The notes under the pieces: model-generated | The model's database searches: none | Told to the model about the DNA's origin: nothing | The model's input: the letters and a program-made list of their open reading frames with translations, nothing else | DNA from: Motacilla alba alba | Lineage: Eukaryota; Chordata; Aves; Passeriformes; Motacillidae | Length of the DNA: 64,000 nt | Assembly: GCF_015832195.1 (NCBI RefSeq) | Contig: NC_052016.1 | Location: 27,363,129 to 27,427,128, forward strand | Direction of reading: 5' to 3' | Translations under genes and position numbers: made by a program | Shown: in pieces, positions 38,378 to 49,292 of the stretch | Numbering within the stretch: the stretch's first letter is position 1 | How the letters are laid out: the number at the start of each line of letters is the position of its first letter

Positions 38378-38490
38378 ATCTGGATTTGCAGCTTACTCCT
38401 AGTGGAGAAGTCACAAAACAGATTGGAGAGGCCCTGCCTGTGTCATGCACAATTTCTTCTAGTAGAAATGCAACTGTGTTTTGGATAAAG
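38378..38490 (+). CDS. ALCAM: ALCAM exon 9: first half of Ig C2 domain
   Basis: A 113-bp exon. Two bases complete tyrosine and 37 codons follow. Acceptor atcccag, donor AAG|GTCAGT. It reads LDLQLTPSGEVTKQIGEALPVSC with the B-strand cysteine, then the sequon N-A-T and a tryptophan in SRNATVFWIK. This is the first half of the fourth Ig domain. The frame is phase 0 at the donor. Confidence 0.96.
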
Positions 38491-39340
38491 GTCAGTAATT
38501 AATCTATTTCACACTCCATCTGGGTGTTCACCTCTTCATATTACTGATGCTGCTTCAATGTTTTAGAGGGGAAGAAGGAAGGAAGTTGTTCATTGGGCTT
38601 TTTAAAGAATATTGTTAAAATGGGTCTTACGCATGTGGTTAAAATGAGATCTACTCACACTGATGACTGAAAATCAGTTACAGTAATTATCAGCTCAGCT
38701 TCCAAATGGAGAGAATTAAGGCGTATTGTAACACAAATACAACTTCTGTGAAATGGTCTATACAAGACCCTTTGAGAATAAGGTTCTTCTAAGAACAAAA
38801 GCCCATTTGGAGGAATTTTGGTGCAATTTGTCACTGGTGTGCTTGGTCTTCGTTCTGGTAAACATAATAAAAGGGCAAAGGTTGAAAGGATGGATTGTGA
38901 AAAATATTGTATTGAAGAAGGTGGCTTTATACAATACCTGTAGTGCTGGAAACTTACAGTAATGATGCTTAATGGTTGTTTATGAGCATATGTTGATCTC
39001 ATAAGCCCGGCCTAAAGGAGAGTTACTTGTGTCTCAAACGTTTTATCACTCATGGTCTTGGCCAACCTACTAGAAAAGCTCAGAGCTAATAACTGATCCC
39101 ATCTGTGCTCTTGATTTAAAAGCAAAATTGTTCAAGAAGAGAGGAGATGGCTTCTATAAATCTCCATCACTTTCCACTTTTTATGCTGTATATTTAAATG
39201 TACTTATTAATGGGGAAACCGAATAAAAAAGTGAGCCTCTGATTTTCCAAAGCATGTGAAAACTTCTGTTGATAGTAGTCATTAAGGGGTTAATGTATTG
39301 TGAGTCCATCTCCATCATTTCTAACTCCTGACTTTATCAG
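38491..39340 (+). other. ALCAM: ALCAM intron 9
   Basis: An 850-bp GT-AG intron. A 115-codon open frame runs on the minus strand at 38655-39002 but resembles no family and is treated as chance. Nothing else seen. Confidence 0.8.
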
Positions 39341-39476
39341 GACAATACCAGAATGCAAACAAGTCCATCATTTTCAAGTCTTCAGTATCAAGATGCTGGA
39401 AACTATGTCTGTGAAACTACTCTGCAGGAGGTCGAAGGACTGAGGAAAAGACAGACACTTAAACTTATTGTGGAAG
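39341..39476 (+). CDS. ALCAM: ALCAM exon 10: second half of Ig C2 domain
   Basis: A 136-bp exon: 45 codons plus one base. Acceptor ctttatcag, donor GAAG|GTGAGA. It reads DNTRMQTSPSFSSLQYQDAG, then NYVCETTLQEVEG with the F-strand D-x-G-x-Y-x-C signature, and ends TLKLIVEG. It completes the fourth Ig domain. The following intron is only 75 bp, so exons 10 and 11 lie almost side by side. Confidence 0.97.
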
Positions 39477-39551
39477 GTGAGAAAGCAGATAGCTAGAATT
39501 ATTAATTGTTCTTTCAAAATAAAATGGTTAACTGTAATATTGCTCTTGTAG

Positions 39552-39685
39552 GAAAACCCCAAATCAAAATGACCAAGAAAACCAACACAAATAAAATGTC
39601 TAAGACAATTATCTGCCATGTGGAAGGTTTCCCCAAACCAGCAGTGCAGTGGACAGTTACGGGCAGCGGAAGCATCCTAAATAAA
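39552..39685 (+). CDS. ALCAM: ALCAM exon 11: first half of Ig C3 domain
   Basis: A 134-bp exon. Two bases complete glycine and 44 codons follow. Acceptor cttgtag. It reads GKPQIKMTKKT, then SKTIICHVEGFPKPAVQWTV with the B-strand cysteine and tryptophan, and ends GSGSILNK. The donor that keeps frame is AAA|GCAAGT, a GC donor. The nearest GT, four bases later, shifts the frame and gives a stop eight codons on. With the GC donor the last two residues N-K join T of exon 12 to form a sequon, where human has N-Q-T. Confidence 0.94.
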
Positions 39686-41212
39686 GCAAGTATCTTTCTT
39701 ATTACTTTATTCACCAAAAACTAGTGTATAGGAAGTGCAAATTAAAATCAGAGAACATTTTTGAGGTAGTGAGATTGAAGAAAAGTCTTTTTCGTTTATC
39801 TAGGAGAAGGTTAAGTGGTAGCTGTAGCTACCATGTACTTACATGGATGATTTTTTTATGATAAAGCCTTTTTGAATAGAACAGGTAAAGGCAAAGGAGA
39901 TCCACTGGCTATAAGCTGAAGCTGGAAGGAAAAAGAAAAGGTTACAAATGAAATATGCATTTTTTAAATTAAGGTACCTTAGTCGTTTTATCTGGGTAAT
40001 GTGCTGATTTTGCCATTGCATAAAGGATTTGCAAATAATGATAGAATTGTAGAACTTACATTAGAAAGCAAATGGGTACTTCATGTAGGCATTAACTGAG
40101 TGAAATGTAATGAAATTCGGCATGTGTGAATCAGAAGTTACGTTCATTATAGTTCCTTATGTGCTTTGCAGCTTTTATCCTAATATTTATAGTTGTTTTT
40201 GTATGGTTATACTTCTTTCTCACTGGAAACAGAATGATTATGCATTCATCCTGAGGAATAAATAAGAAGAACTCATATATAGCAGGGAAAATAATCTGGA
40301 AAATATTCAAACTGAAGAAAATATTCAACTGAATCCAAATTTATGTGGCTTACCAAATCCCATGAAAAGCATTGCCAGATTTTGCCTTTGCAGGAAAAAT
40401 AAATGAGACCTCTCTACAGTCAGTGGCTGGAAGGACAGTGTACAGTGTTCCTGTAGATTCCATTGCATTTCATTAGGTTTTACTTTGAGCCTACAGAAAT
40501 TATGTGTGGCTACACATAAATGGACAAAATTGGTCCGTTTTCTTGCAGGTATAGGACAGGAATTGTCTTGAAGCTATATAAATGATTGCAAATAATTTTC
40601 TCTAGGTGTTGCATTAATCCAAGAATGATGTACAGCAAATTTAAGGAACAACACATCAATATTACAGTACACATACTATAGGTGCTACTAGACACACGTA
40701 GATTGGCAAAATAATGCTTAGTGTGGAAATAGCTTCGAAAACTGGAAACTGGAAAACTTGGAACAATTCTTCCCTTATAATGACATAAATGACATAAATT
40801 CTTCCCTTATAATTCCCATAAATGACATAAATGAGAAACAACAAGATGGAAAAAATTATACCTTAGAAGTTTGAAATTTTAAGCATTTTTTCACTTGGAA
40901 TATTTTTTAAATACTTGAATTAAAAGCAAATACAGGATGTTGTTAATTTTTCAGAAAAAAACTTTTTTATTATTGGTCTTACAGTGCACGTTATACTATC
41001 TATAACTGGATATTTTGGCCAACTTTTTCTTTCAAATATTCACATTATCATTTCATAAAACAATGTAGTATTTCTATTGCTATTGTTTGGAAAGCTGAAA
41101 TATTAGTTGAGAGTTATTTCCCTCTGAACATTTTCACTGTGCAATACAAGTGATGTGTGTATTGTTCTTTGTGTTTTTAAATGATACTAATCTTCATTTT
41201 TCACCTTTTCAG
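39686..41212 (+). other. ALCAM: ALCAM intron 11 (GC-AG)
   Basis: A 1.5-kb intron starting GCAAGT and ending ttttcag. It holds a local tandem duplication with a 32-bp period at 40766-40833. Otherwise AT-rich and featureless. Confidence 0.8.
40766..40833 (+). repeat. Tandem duplication with 32-bp period
   Basis: ATTCTTCCCTTATAAT followed by ATAAATGACATAA occurs twice, with a small change in the second copy (ATTCCCATAAATG for ATGACATAAATG). Local duplication in intron 11. Confidence 0.85.
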
Positions 41213-41345
41213 ACAGAGGAGACAAAATATGTTAATGGGAAATTTTCCAGTAAAATTGTAATTGCTCCTGAGGAAAATGTAACTTTAACTTGCATTGCAG
41301 AAAATGAGCTAGAAAGGACTGTGACCTCCATGAACGTCTCTGCTA
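41213..41345 (+). CDS. ALCAM: ALCAM exon 12: second half of Ig C3 domain
   Basis: A 133-bp exon: 44 codons plus one base. Acceptor ccttttcag, donor GCTA|GTGAGT. It reads TEETKYVNGKFSSKIVIAP, then EENVTLTCIAENELERTV with a sequon and the F-strand cysteine, and ends MNVSA with another sequon. It completes the fifth, membrane-proximal Ig domain. TEETKYVNG differs from human TEESPYING but length is equal. The region just after it is where ALCAM is shed by ADAM metalloproteases in mammals. Confidence 0.96.
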
Positions 41346-42030
41346 GTGAGTGTCCTCTAAAGATAATTTCCTTAAAGTTACAGTTTCTCATAAAGTACTC
41401 ATACATCACACTCAAATGAAGAGTAGGACTGCATAGTAATGTTAATACTAAGATATTTAACCTTTTTGTCTTAAGTCAAGCAATTGTAAATCCCTCTGGA
41501 TCAGTAGTACATAAAATTTATTGATAACTTTTTACAGTAAGTCACTCAGTCTTCATGACTTTCTTGGCTAGCTACAAAAGTAAACACTAGTACAAAATAT
41601 ACAACATAATAGTAGAAAATACTGCAAAGTAATACTTCATTTACAAGACAGAGATATTTATTTATTACAAAATTAACAACGTCTCTTAGTCCCTAAATTA
41701 CAGTTTATTGGTATGACTTGACTCACAATAGTAATCAGCCATATTGGGCTTTAATCATATATCATGATGAAAGGTAGTGAGAAGCTATGGAAAGGTAGGA
41801 GAGAAATTCTTGGACAGAAATATTTCTGTCTTCATTATTACAGGTTTAGAGTAAGATTCTTCTAATCTATACAGTATAGTTACAAAGGAAAGTCTTCTAT
41901 TTAAAGATTGGATTAAATATCTTGTTTGGAAAACATTGTTCCAGTTTCTGTCATTGCTGTAAATAGGTAATTAAAGGTGATTTTTAGGTCTGTGTTGTCT
42001 TTAATTCAATTTTAACTTTTTTTTTTCCAG
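41346..42030 (+). other. ALCAM: ALCAM intron 12
   Basis: A 685-bp GT-AG intron, AT-rich, ending in a pure pyrimidine run (cttttttttttccag) ahead of the small exon 13. No other features. Confidence 0.82.
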
Positions 42031-42069
42031 TAAGTATTCCAGAATATGATGAGCCAGAGGATAGAGGTG
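42031..42069 (+). CDS. ALCAM: ALCAM exon 13: 13-codon stalk microexon (likely alternative)
   Basis: A 39-bp exon adding 13 residues net (I-S-I-P-E-Y-D-E-P-E-D-R-G plus a split codon) of acidic stalk between the last Ig domain and the membrane. Its phases (1 in, 1 out) let it be skipped without frame change. In human, exon 13 of ALCAM has the same 13-codon size and its skipping gives an isoform that is shed more readily. Two donors compete: G|GTATGT after 42069, and G|GTGGTA three bases earlier. I chose the first because it fits the donor consensus better and gives the same stalk length as human. Confidence 0.88.
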
Positions 42070-42219
42070 GTATGTATGGTTTCCTCTCTCTTTTTTTATT
42101 CCTTTTTTTTTTTTTTGCTTTCTAATTCCTTTTTCTGTTTCTGGTGGAAATTCTTTAGAAATGTTGCAGTGCTTTTCTTTATCATAGGTCATCTCATTAA
42201 CTTTTCTTCTTTCCTGCAG

Positions 42220-42337
42220 ATGACAATAGTGAAAAGGTTAATGACCAGGCAAAGCTAATAGTGGGAATTGTGGTTGGTCTTCTGCTGGTTGCTCTGATTG
42301 CAGGTGTTGTCTACTGGCTCTATGTGAAGAAATCAAA
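42220..42337 (+). CDS. ALCAM: ALCAM exon 14: stalk end, transmembrane helix, start of tail
   Basis: A 118-bp exon. Two bases complete aspartate, 38 codons follow, and two bases start a lysine. Acceptor ttcctgcag, donor TCAAA|GTAAGA. It encodes the juxtamembrane stretch DNSEKVNDQAK, a single hydrophobic helix of about 23 residues (LIVGIVVGLLLVALIAGVV and YWLY), and the basic stop-transfer V-K-K-S-K. In human the basic cluster recruits ERM proteins linking ALCAM to actin. The helix contains several small-residue glycine positions. Similarity to human is nearly complete. Confidence 0.97.
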
Positions 42338-45300
42338 GTAAGAATTTTTTGAAAACTTTATACTAAGCTGGAAAAAGAGCAATGATAAGAAGAGATATAT
42401 GTTTACTTGTTTGCTTTCCTCTACAGCATTTCAGTTTTCTGAAGTGGGGAAAAGCTGTTACAGTAGGTGCACTTGATAGCAAAAGGAAACTTGGTACCTC
42501 TGATTGGCTTGTCCTAATGCTTAATGGGACTCATCTCCTGGAGGTGGGGTTCTAAGATTTTCATAAATCATAGTCGTAATGAGGTCCTGTTTCCTGACAG
42601 CCGAGTCTGTGCTGACTCTTGCATTTCATATAGTACTTAATTGTGGAAGTTGATGTGTGGAAGTCTGTGTGGCTGTACTGGTGCTAGAAACTGCTTCATT
42701 TAGAAATTGGCTACCTTGTTTCCTTTAAAAATGGAATGACTTACAGAATAAGACTCAACCATCTTAGGAAGAAGAGAGATCCTGAATTGTTTTGTTCATG
42801 CATACTTCAAGGTTTCTGAAATAAAATTAGTAAAAATAGAGCTTCTGTTGCTGAAAAATCTAGGAGCTCTCATCCCAGTCCAGGTCTTAGACATCATAGG
42901 CATAGAACAGCATTTTCCATTTTCAACTTTCTTCCTTGTCATAGAAGCTCACTTCAGAAAATAAATGGGAAGCTGCCAAGAAGTGACCATGTTGCTCCAT
43001 CCTTTTGAAGCTGGCTGTTACTGTGGGCCCCATTTGGTCTTACCCCATACCTTTATCTCCAGGGAGAAGTGAGGGCAGTCAGAAGCAGCCTTGCTTTCTG
43101 ACAGCTCTCACAGCTGCTTCTGAGCAGGGGAGGTTAAGTGGCTGTGTATAACCTGCTCCAATCAGTACAGGTATAAAAGCAGTCTTAAAGTTCAATTGGT
43201 TTTAGTATGATCTTCCATTAAAATTGAATCAAATGAAATCTAAAATATACCAGTGGGACTTTACTATGAGTAAATGTGTTTTCACTGATGTCAAAGTACA
43301 ACAAGGAATTCTCCATCTGCTAAGAAATGCTCTTTTTTTTGAATAATACATAAAGACTTTGGCTCAACCATAACTGATCAAGTTTTGAAGTTTTCCTAAA
43401 TAGAATTGTTATAAATTACCCTTGCACAGAACCGCAGTCAGATACTATAGAGGGCTTTTTTGGTTTTTTTCCCAAAGCTTATGATTTTTTTGGTAAGTAA
43501 CAATATAGTGCTCTTCTTCCCACACTTTGCTACTGTTGCAATAATGTCTAAGATAACTTTGTCATTGCTTTTCCAATGTGTGAATGTGGAGTCATGAAAC
43601 TGTGGTTGGGTTTCTTTGGATGAGGTGGTTTGAGTATAACAAGGGCAGAGAAGGTAAAATATCTCTTCTTGCACCATTAAAGGGGAGAGCTGACAGGAAT
43701 AGTAGAATATAGCATATGAATTTATGAATTACAAAATTTTTTTCTGCTTCAAAGATAGGATATGGCATAATCTAAATGGACACCACTTCTTTTCCTCATG
43801 CTCAGCTTCTCTTGCTAAAGCTTAGAGGAAAAATTAGAGCTAGAATTGATTTGACAGGTTCACTGGAAACAAAAATGCCTTTATAGTTAAACAATAGTCT
43901 CTGTATTTGACACATGGTTGCTGGCTTCCAAACCCCTTAATTGATGTATCATCATTGACAATCTCTTGTTCTCTGTATATTTTTAATTGATCTGTTGTTA
44001 TCCTCCCTGCTTTCTGCACACCATATTTGCAGGAGCAAGCAGAATGTCAGTACCTATTCTGACAAAGTTTTCATTATGAATCGTAGCCTAGCAATCATAG
44101 TAGACCTTGCAAAAAGCAACACACATGTCTGGACACAACCCCCTGTCTCCATCCAGGCCAGCAGGTTGCAGTTATTTTTTGAACCCACCCTTGACCAGTA
44201 ACTCACCCAATCTCTATCCCCAAAGTGACGCCAAAGGAAAGTCTGAGAAGGCAGCAGCACAGAACTTTCCAAGTCTGCCGAGGCAAGAAAAACATTACTT
44301 TTTTTGTTATTGGTGTTGTGGTTTGTATAATCTTCTATTGTCTTGTCATCCACACTAAGTAGGAATTATACTTGTAGCCTTGGAATATAGTCACAATAAA
44401 TCACTTGTACAGTTACTCACTGCCTAGCTTTACTTGATGGAAAAGCTGATTATTGCCACATATTCTTTTCGGTGTGAATATTATCCCATAAATCAGAGAC
44501 TCATCTGTATTCCACATCCTGCATCCAGCCTCCTCTTGAATAAAGAGTTGAGGTTACCGACCCCAGCATGCCTTGTTTCTCCTTCATCTGAGCAGAAGGC
44601 CAAACAGTTGTTCTCTGCAGATTTCTCCTTTTTTCCAAAAAGGATGCTGTAAACTAATCTGTACTGAACAGAATATAACTCAGCACTTTAAAATCTTTGT
44701 AAAATTTTTGTGTCAAGCATCAGTTGAGAGATTACACGACACCCATGTTAGGTAAATGCTTCGTATATGAAATTTTCACCTTGCCAGAAAAAGCTGAGGG
44801 TACAACAGAAATGAAAGATTTGGAAAGGAAATAGTGCACTCAGCACCCTGTCCCCAGCTCTTTAGTCATGGAAGTTGGTATGTAGTTGGATCTTGGCCCC
44901 GTTTTTATCCCTGTAGTTGGGAGGTGCCCAAATCTCAAGTCATATGAGGCTAGATGAAGGTTAAAGTGGTTCAACATCTGATGGACATCACGTCAGCTGG
45001 GCCAGCTGAATCACAGCAGCAGTCTTAAAGTTGTTCACACTCAGAGCACATCAAACTCTTGAAATGTTTCTTAGGTCACAGTAGTGACAATGGTTATTGG
45101 CATCTCTGAAAGTGAGCACTTGAAGCATAACAGTTCTGCTTTTCCGATACTTTATAGCAAATGAGCGTGAGTCAGATGCGGTGGGCCAAAGATATGAGAA
45201 ACTCACTATGTTTTCAACAAGACTGAGCATTTGTATTGGTTTTCACTCAGTTCCCTTTCAGAGAAAAGACATAGTTACCAAACATCTCTGAAAGTGTCAG

Positions 45301-48300
45301 CTCATAACACAAATCTAATATAAAAGTAACACAAATTAAAAACTGTCACACATTTCTTGATGACTGGAATATCTGGATTATGTTTCTAATATCTCTGTGG
45401 TTTTTCCTACTGATGGACATTTAAAAATAATTGGAGGAAGTGGTAGGCAAGATTGGAGTAAATAAGGAGGTTGCAGCTAGTCCAGATTGGGATGTATAAA
45501 ACCATTTGCTCCTAGAAAATAATCTGCAACAGTGCAGTTGAGTGTAGCTTTAAGAAAATGCATGGCTCTTGCTTCAGCACCCAGAACTACACAGATGTGT
45601 ATCATTTTACCTGTCATTATCACAAGGCTGGCTAACAAGGACAAACAGCACTGCATACTTTCTTCCTTAAATAGTGTTGAGGGCAAGGCTTAGACTTGTG
45701 AGATTAAAAGACATCAGAAATTAAAACCTTAACAACAATTTTTGAGTCACCTAGATGTAGTCTGTATTTACACTGCAGCAGGCAAAACAATTATCATGGA
45801 AAATGGTCATTTTACAAACAATGCTGTGAACAGTATCTGAATAAGATCCATGAAAATAGTGGCCTCACAGCACACACACTCCAAAGAATGCTGAAAATCT
45901 CACTTTGGTACTACTTACAGAGAGATTTTGATTAGGATTCCCTGAGGATAATTATTTTCCTGAAGAGCAAGCATAGATAAATATTAAATACGAGTCATAA
46001 TTTCTGCAAGAGCTCAGGATGATCCATGATTTACAAATTAATTTAAAGGGAAAAAAAAAGAAAAGTGAGTAAACTCATATTTATACAACCAGCTTCTCAC
46101 TCTTCAGAACAACACTGTCAAAGGTGTGGGCTTATTTTGTGGAGCTGCAGACAGTGACAGTGTGAGAGTGCTCCAGGTCTGGGTAAAGTGCGCTGTCTTC
46201 CCTTTTGGGTAAATCCTTGGGAATATTTCTATATGTTCAGACTCCATTGCCCAGCTACTCAAATATTGTGAGGAAGTCGATCTTGAGTTGCAGATGGAGC
46301 AAGCTGGCAGGAGTTAATGCACAGAAAACATGCATTAAAAGGAACAACTGTTGTTGAATGTTAAGCTGGAAAAGGACCACTTGTCCTGTGCCTGGAGTCA
46401 CCTCAGGAAGTGATGGAACCCCTGTTCTGAGACGTTTCTGTTACAAACCCAAGCATATCTGTCTAGCCCTGGGGACTGGTGCCATGCCAGGGGTGGCTGC
46501 TCCTTTGCTGTTGGCAGAACACTGCCTGGGGACCACACTTGTGAGCTAAATAACTCCTGGGTCTCTTAATGACACTACTTGGATAGCACTAAAAAAAGCT
46601 GCAGCATTGTTTGTGCTGAGGTGGTGATTCTGCCTAGATAATGGCATTTGGGGAACAAAAAAACAGGTCAGCAGGATCACCGAACCATCATAAAAAAAGA
46701 GCTGCATTTCAGTCTCGGGCATTGAGAATCAAAATCCATCTGATTGTCAGACATGAAAAACTGCTGCTGCTCTCATTTCAAGCAAGTGGTTTGTAACATC
46801 CTCCAAAAGAGTTCTGGAGTGCTTGCCTCTTTGAAAGTTAGTGTTGCCCTTTAAGTCTCCCATTTTTGCCCAATGTGGCTTTAGGAAAATAAAGGTGACA
46901 TTTAATTTGACTGTATATAGAACTAAAATTGATTAAGTTAAAAATATTCAATGACTAACAATCAGGAGATTCTGAATGTGATCAGGTTTTGATTTTTAAG
47001 GTAATCTAAGACGAGACAGTTCTCTCTGCTGTTAAGTGTCAGGTCATATGAGATTCAGTCTGATTTGGGTACTGTAAAACTGGTGATAAGAAGCCAAAAC
47101 AAAAGGATCTCAGTGAGCCATGCCAGTAGTCTATTCCCTCTCCAAGAGCAGACATTAGCAGTTATATGAGGACAGATGTGCATGGTACTGCTTTCTCACA
47201 TCCAACTCACTTCAGCTCAGGTAATTGCCTGAGTCCAGATTCTTTCGGCTGTTCATCTCTTCCCCTATTGTCTCCAATTTCGTGAGACTTATTTATGGAA
47301 ATGACTCATTAGCCACATGACAAGCCAAATTATGTGCTCAACCTAAACCAAACATGTTTTAAATGACAAACTTTTTTTAATTTTCAAGGGATTTTTTTGA
47401 GGGGTTGTTTCTATTTTGTTAGGATTAAAGAGATTTGTGAAAGGTTATTAAGCTCACAGAAGGTCAGTCCCTACCAAAGCATTGAATTTTCTTCTTCATT
47501 GCATTTCATCTTCCCTTTTATTCATGTCATGTGTTTCAGGTTTTTAATACCAGAAAAAATAGATTGTTACTGCACAATAGAAATTTACCACTGCAGAACA
47601 AGTTACTTTGTAATACCATCTCAGCACTTTTAAAATTAAATTTGCCTGTAATGAAGAGGAGCTCAGATCTTTGCAGTAAATGGGTTTTCAGCATGATACC
47701 TTCCTATCAGTCACACAGATATAACAGAGGCACCCTAAACCAACAGCAAAAGATAATGCAGCTTTAAAATATTAAAACTTGTGGCCCCTCAGGAAATGAC
47801 CTTCTCTAAAACTGAAAAGATTTCAGAGTGGTCCCTTTCAGTGCAGCCTGTGGGATTTGGGATCCAGAGTCCCATCCTCCCAAGGCACTCAAGCTGGAGA
47901 GCAGCATTTCAGTAGCACTCCCAGAGGTGGGGAGGGGTTAGGTGCATTTGCACCGCCCCAGGAGCTCTTCAGAGACAAGAACTAAGCTTCCCTGCCTCAG
48001 CAGCATTGCTCCAGGGTCCTTAGCCTAGGGCATGTCTGGCGTGCAGCTGCTCTCCCGGCCTTTGCTCAGATGGAGGATGTGCACAGGAGCGCTCCTCTAG
48101 CAATAATCCCGCCCACTGGTCCGGTCTGGTCCGTGCACTCCTGCATGGTGTCAGCGTGATATGTCACACTCCCCAGCCTGTGTCTTCATTGTACTTTGCG
48201 AGTCAGCGTCGCTCCGGGTCTGTACCCTGAAGCAAGGGTGAGCATATGCATCAGTCTCTCACAGCAGACCGTACTTTTCTGTAGAGGAAACAAATTATCT

Positions 48301-49176
48301 GTCGAGAAAATGCGGATACGATAATCTGCTTTGACACAAGGGATTTACTTTGTCTCACTCAAACATATTTGCCCATTTACATTTTAAAAATTGGGGCCTT
48401 CAAAATGTTATCACAGCACTGCAGGAATCTTTCACCTTGGCAGACAGTGAGGCTTCTCACAGATTAAATGAATGGCATAGTGGTTTTATTGTGCTAAGCT
48501 AAACTAAGCACTTAACTCATTAATTCATCACCGCTACTTGCATTAAGGAAGACCTGCTATTTTAAATGAGGCATACCTCTTTCCCCCACCCCCCCAAACA
48601 TTTACACAATCTCATCTTGACCCAGAGCTTGTCAGTCATAGCTAACACAGACCTACAAGCCAGAGTGAGATGTTTGTTCAGTGGTGCCAGAATTTTCATG
48701 AATTTCTCCACATTTAAAGAGCTTCCGTTTGGCAGGGGCTCTGAAATAATTACTACAAATACACAAAAGATTGCAGTGTTGATCAAGATATTTTAGCCAC
48801 ACTTGTAATGCTTTTAGTATGCCTTAAAGCAGATTCATGTTTATTGAAACAAGCTGCACAGTTACTTTGTCACGAAACATGGATCTCCACAACTGGTTTG
48901 ACCTTACTAAATGTATGCTACCTCCGAGTAATTCTGAATTCCTCAAGAGGTAGATCAACACACAGAGCCCTGCTGCAATACTTCCTGTGGTACTCACAGT
49001 AGTGGGAGAGCTGGTGTCACTGGCCTATTTACAGACATATGCAAACCTGTTGCTCTGCTCAGAACAGAACTGTCAGAATTTTCTGTTCACTGTGAGGGGA
49101 GGAGGCAGTGTCATTAATATGAGTATGGAACAAAATGCTGTAGACATGCAAAAAATGACCTTCCTTTACATTGTAG
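42338..49176 (+). other. ALCAM: ALCAM intron 14
   Basis: A 6.8-kb GT-AG intron. It contains an 8-bp perfect inverted repeat (TTAATGCA / TGCATTAA, spacer 9) at 46314-46338 and a CpG-rich, GC-rich stretch at about 47830-48240, reported separately. No exon corresponding to an alternative tail was recognised. Otherwise AT-rich. Confidence 0.82.
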
Positions 49177-49264
49177 GACAGCATCAAAACATGTAGACAA
49201 AGATCTTGGAAATATAGAAGAAAACAAAAAACTAGAGGAAAACAATCATAAATCTGAAACTTAA
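49177..49264 (+). CDS. ALCAM: ALCAM exon 15: cytoplasmic tail and stop codon
   Basis: The coding part of exon 15; the exon itself runs to 49292. One base completes lysine, then TASKHVDKDLGNIEEN and KKLEENNHKSET, then TAA at 49262-49264. Human ends NNHKTEA. The tail is 32 residues, highly charged, without tyrosine or known enzymatic motifs; in human it contacts ezrin and the PDZ protein syntenin-1. After the stop come 28 bases of 3' UTR and a perfect donor CAG|GTAAGT at 49292. The acceptor is acattgtag. Confidence 0.96.
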
Positions 49265-49292
49265 GAGAAAAATGTGTCAGTCATCATTCCAG
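49265..49292 (+). other. ALCAM: ALCAM 3' UTR, first part (end of exon 15)
   Basis: A 28-bp untranslated segment from the stop to a consensus donor CAG|GTAAGT. The short distance means the downstream exon junction should not trigger nonsense-mediated decay. Confidence 0.85.

Noticed and set aside
38655..39002. 115-codon minus strand frame in intron 9
   Set aside because: Begins with ATG but has no domain, no promoter or splice context, and lies antisense inside a short intron.
39690..39691. GT four bases after the exon 11 end as an ordinary GT-AG donor
   Set aside because: Joining it to exon 12 shifts the frame and gives TAA after about eight codons; the GC donor keeps the conserved sequence.
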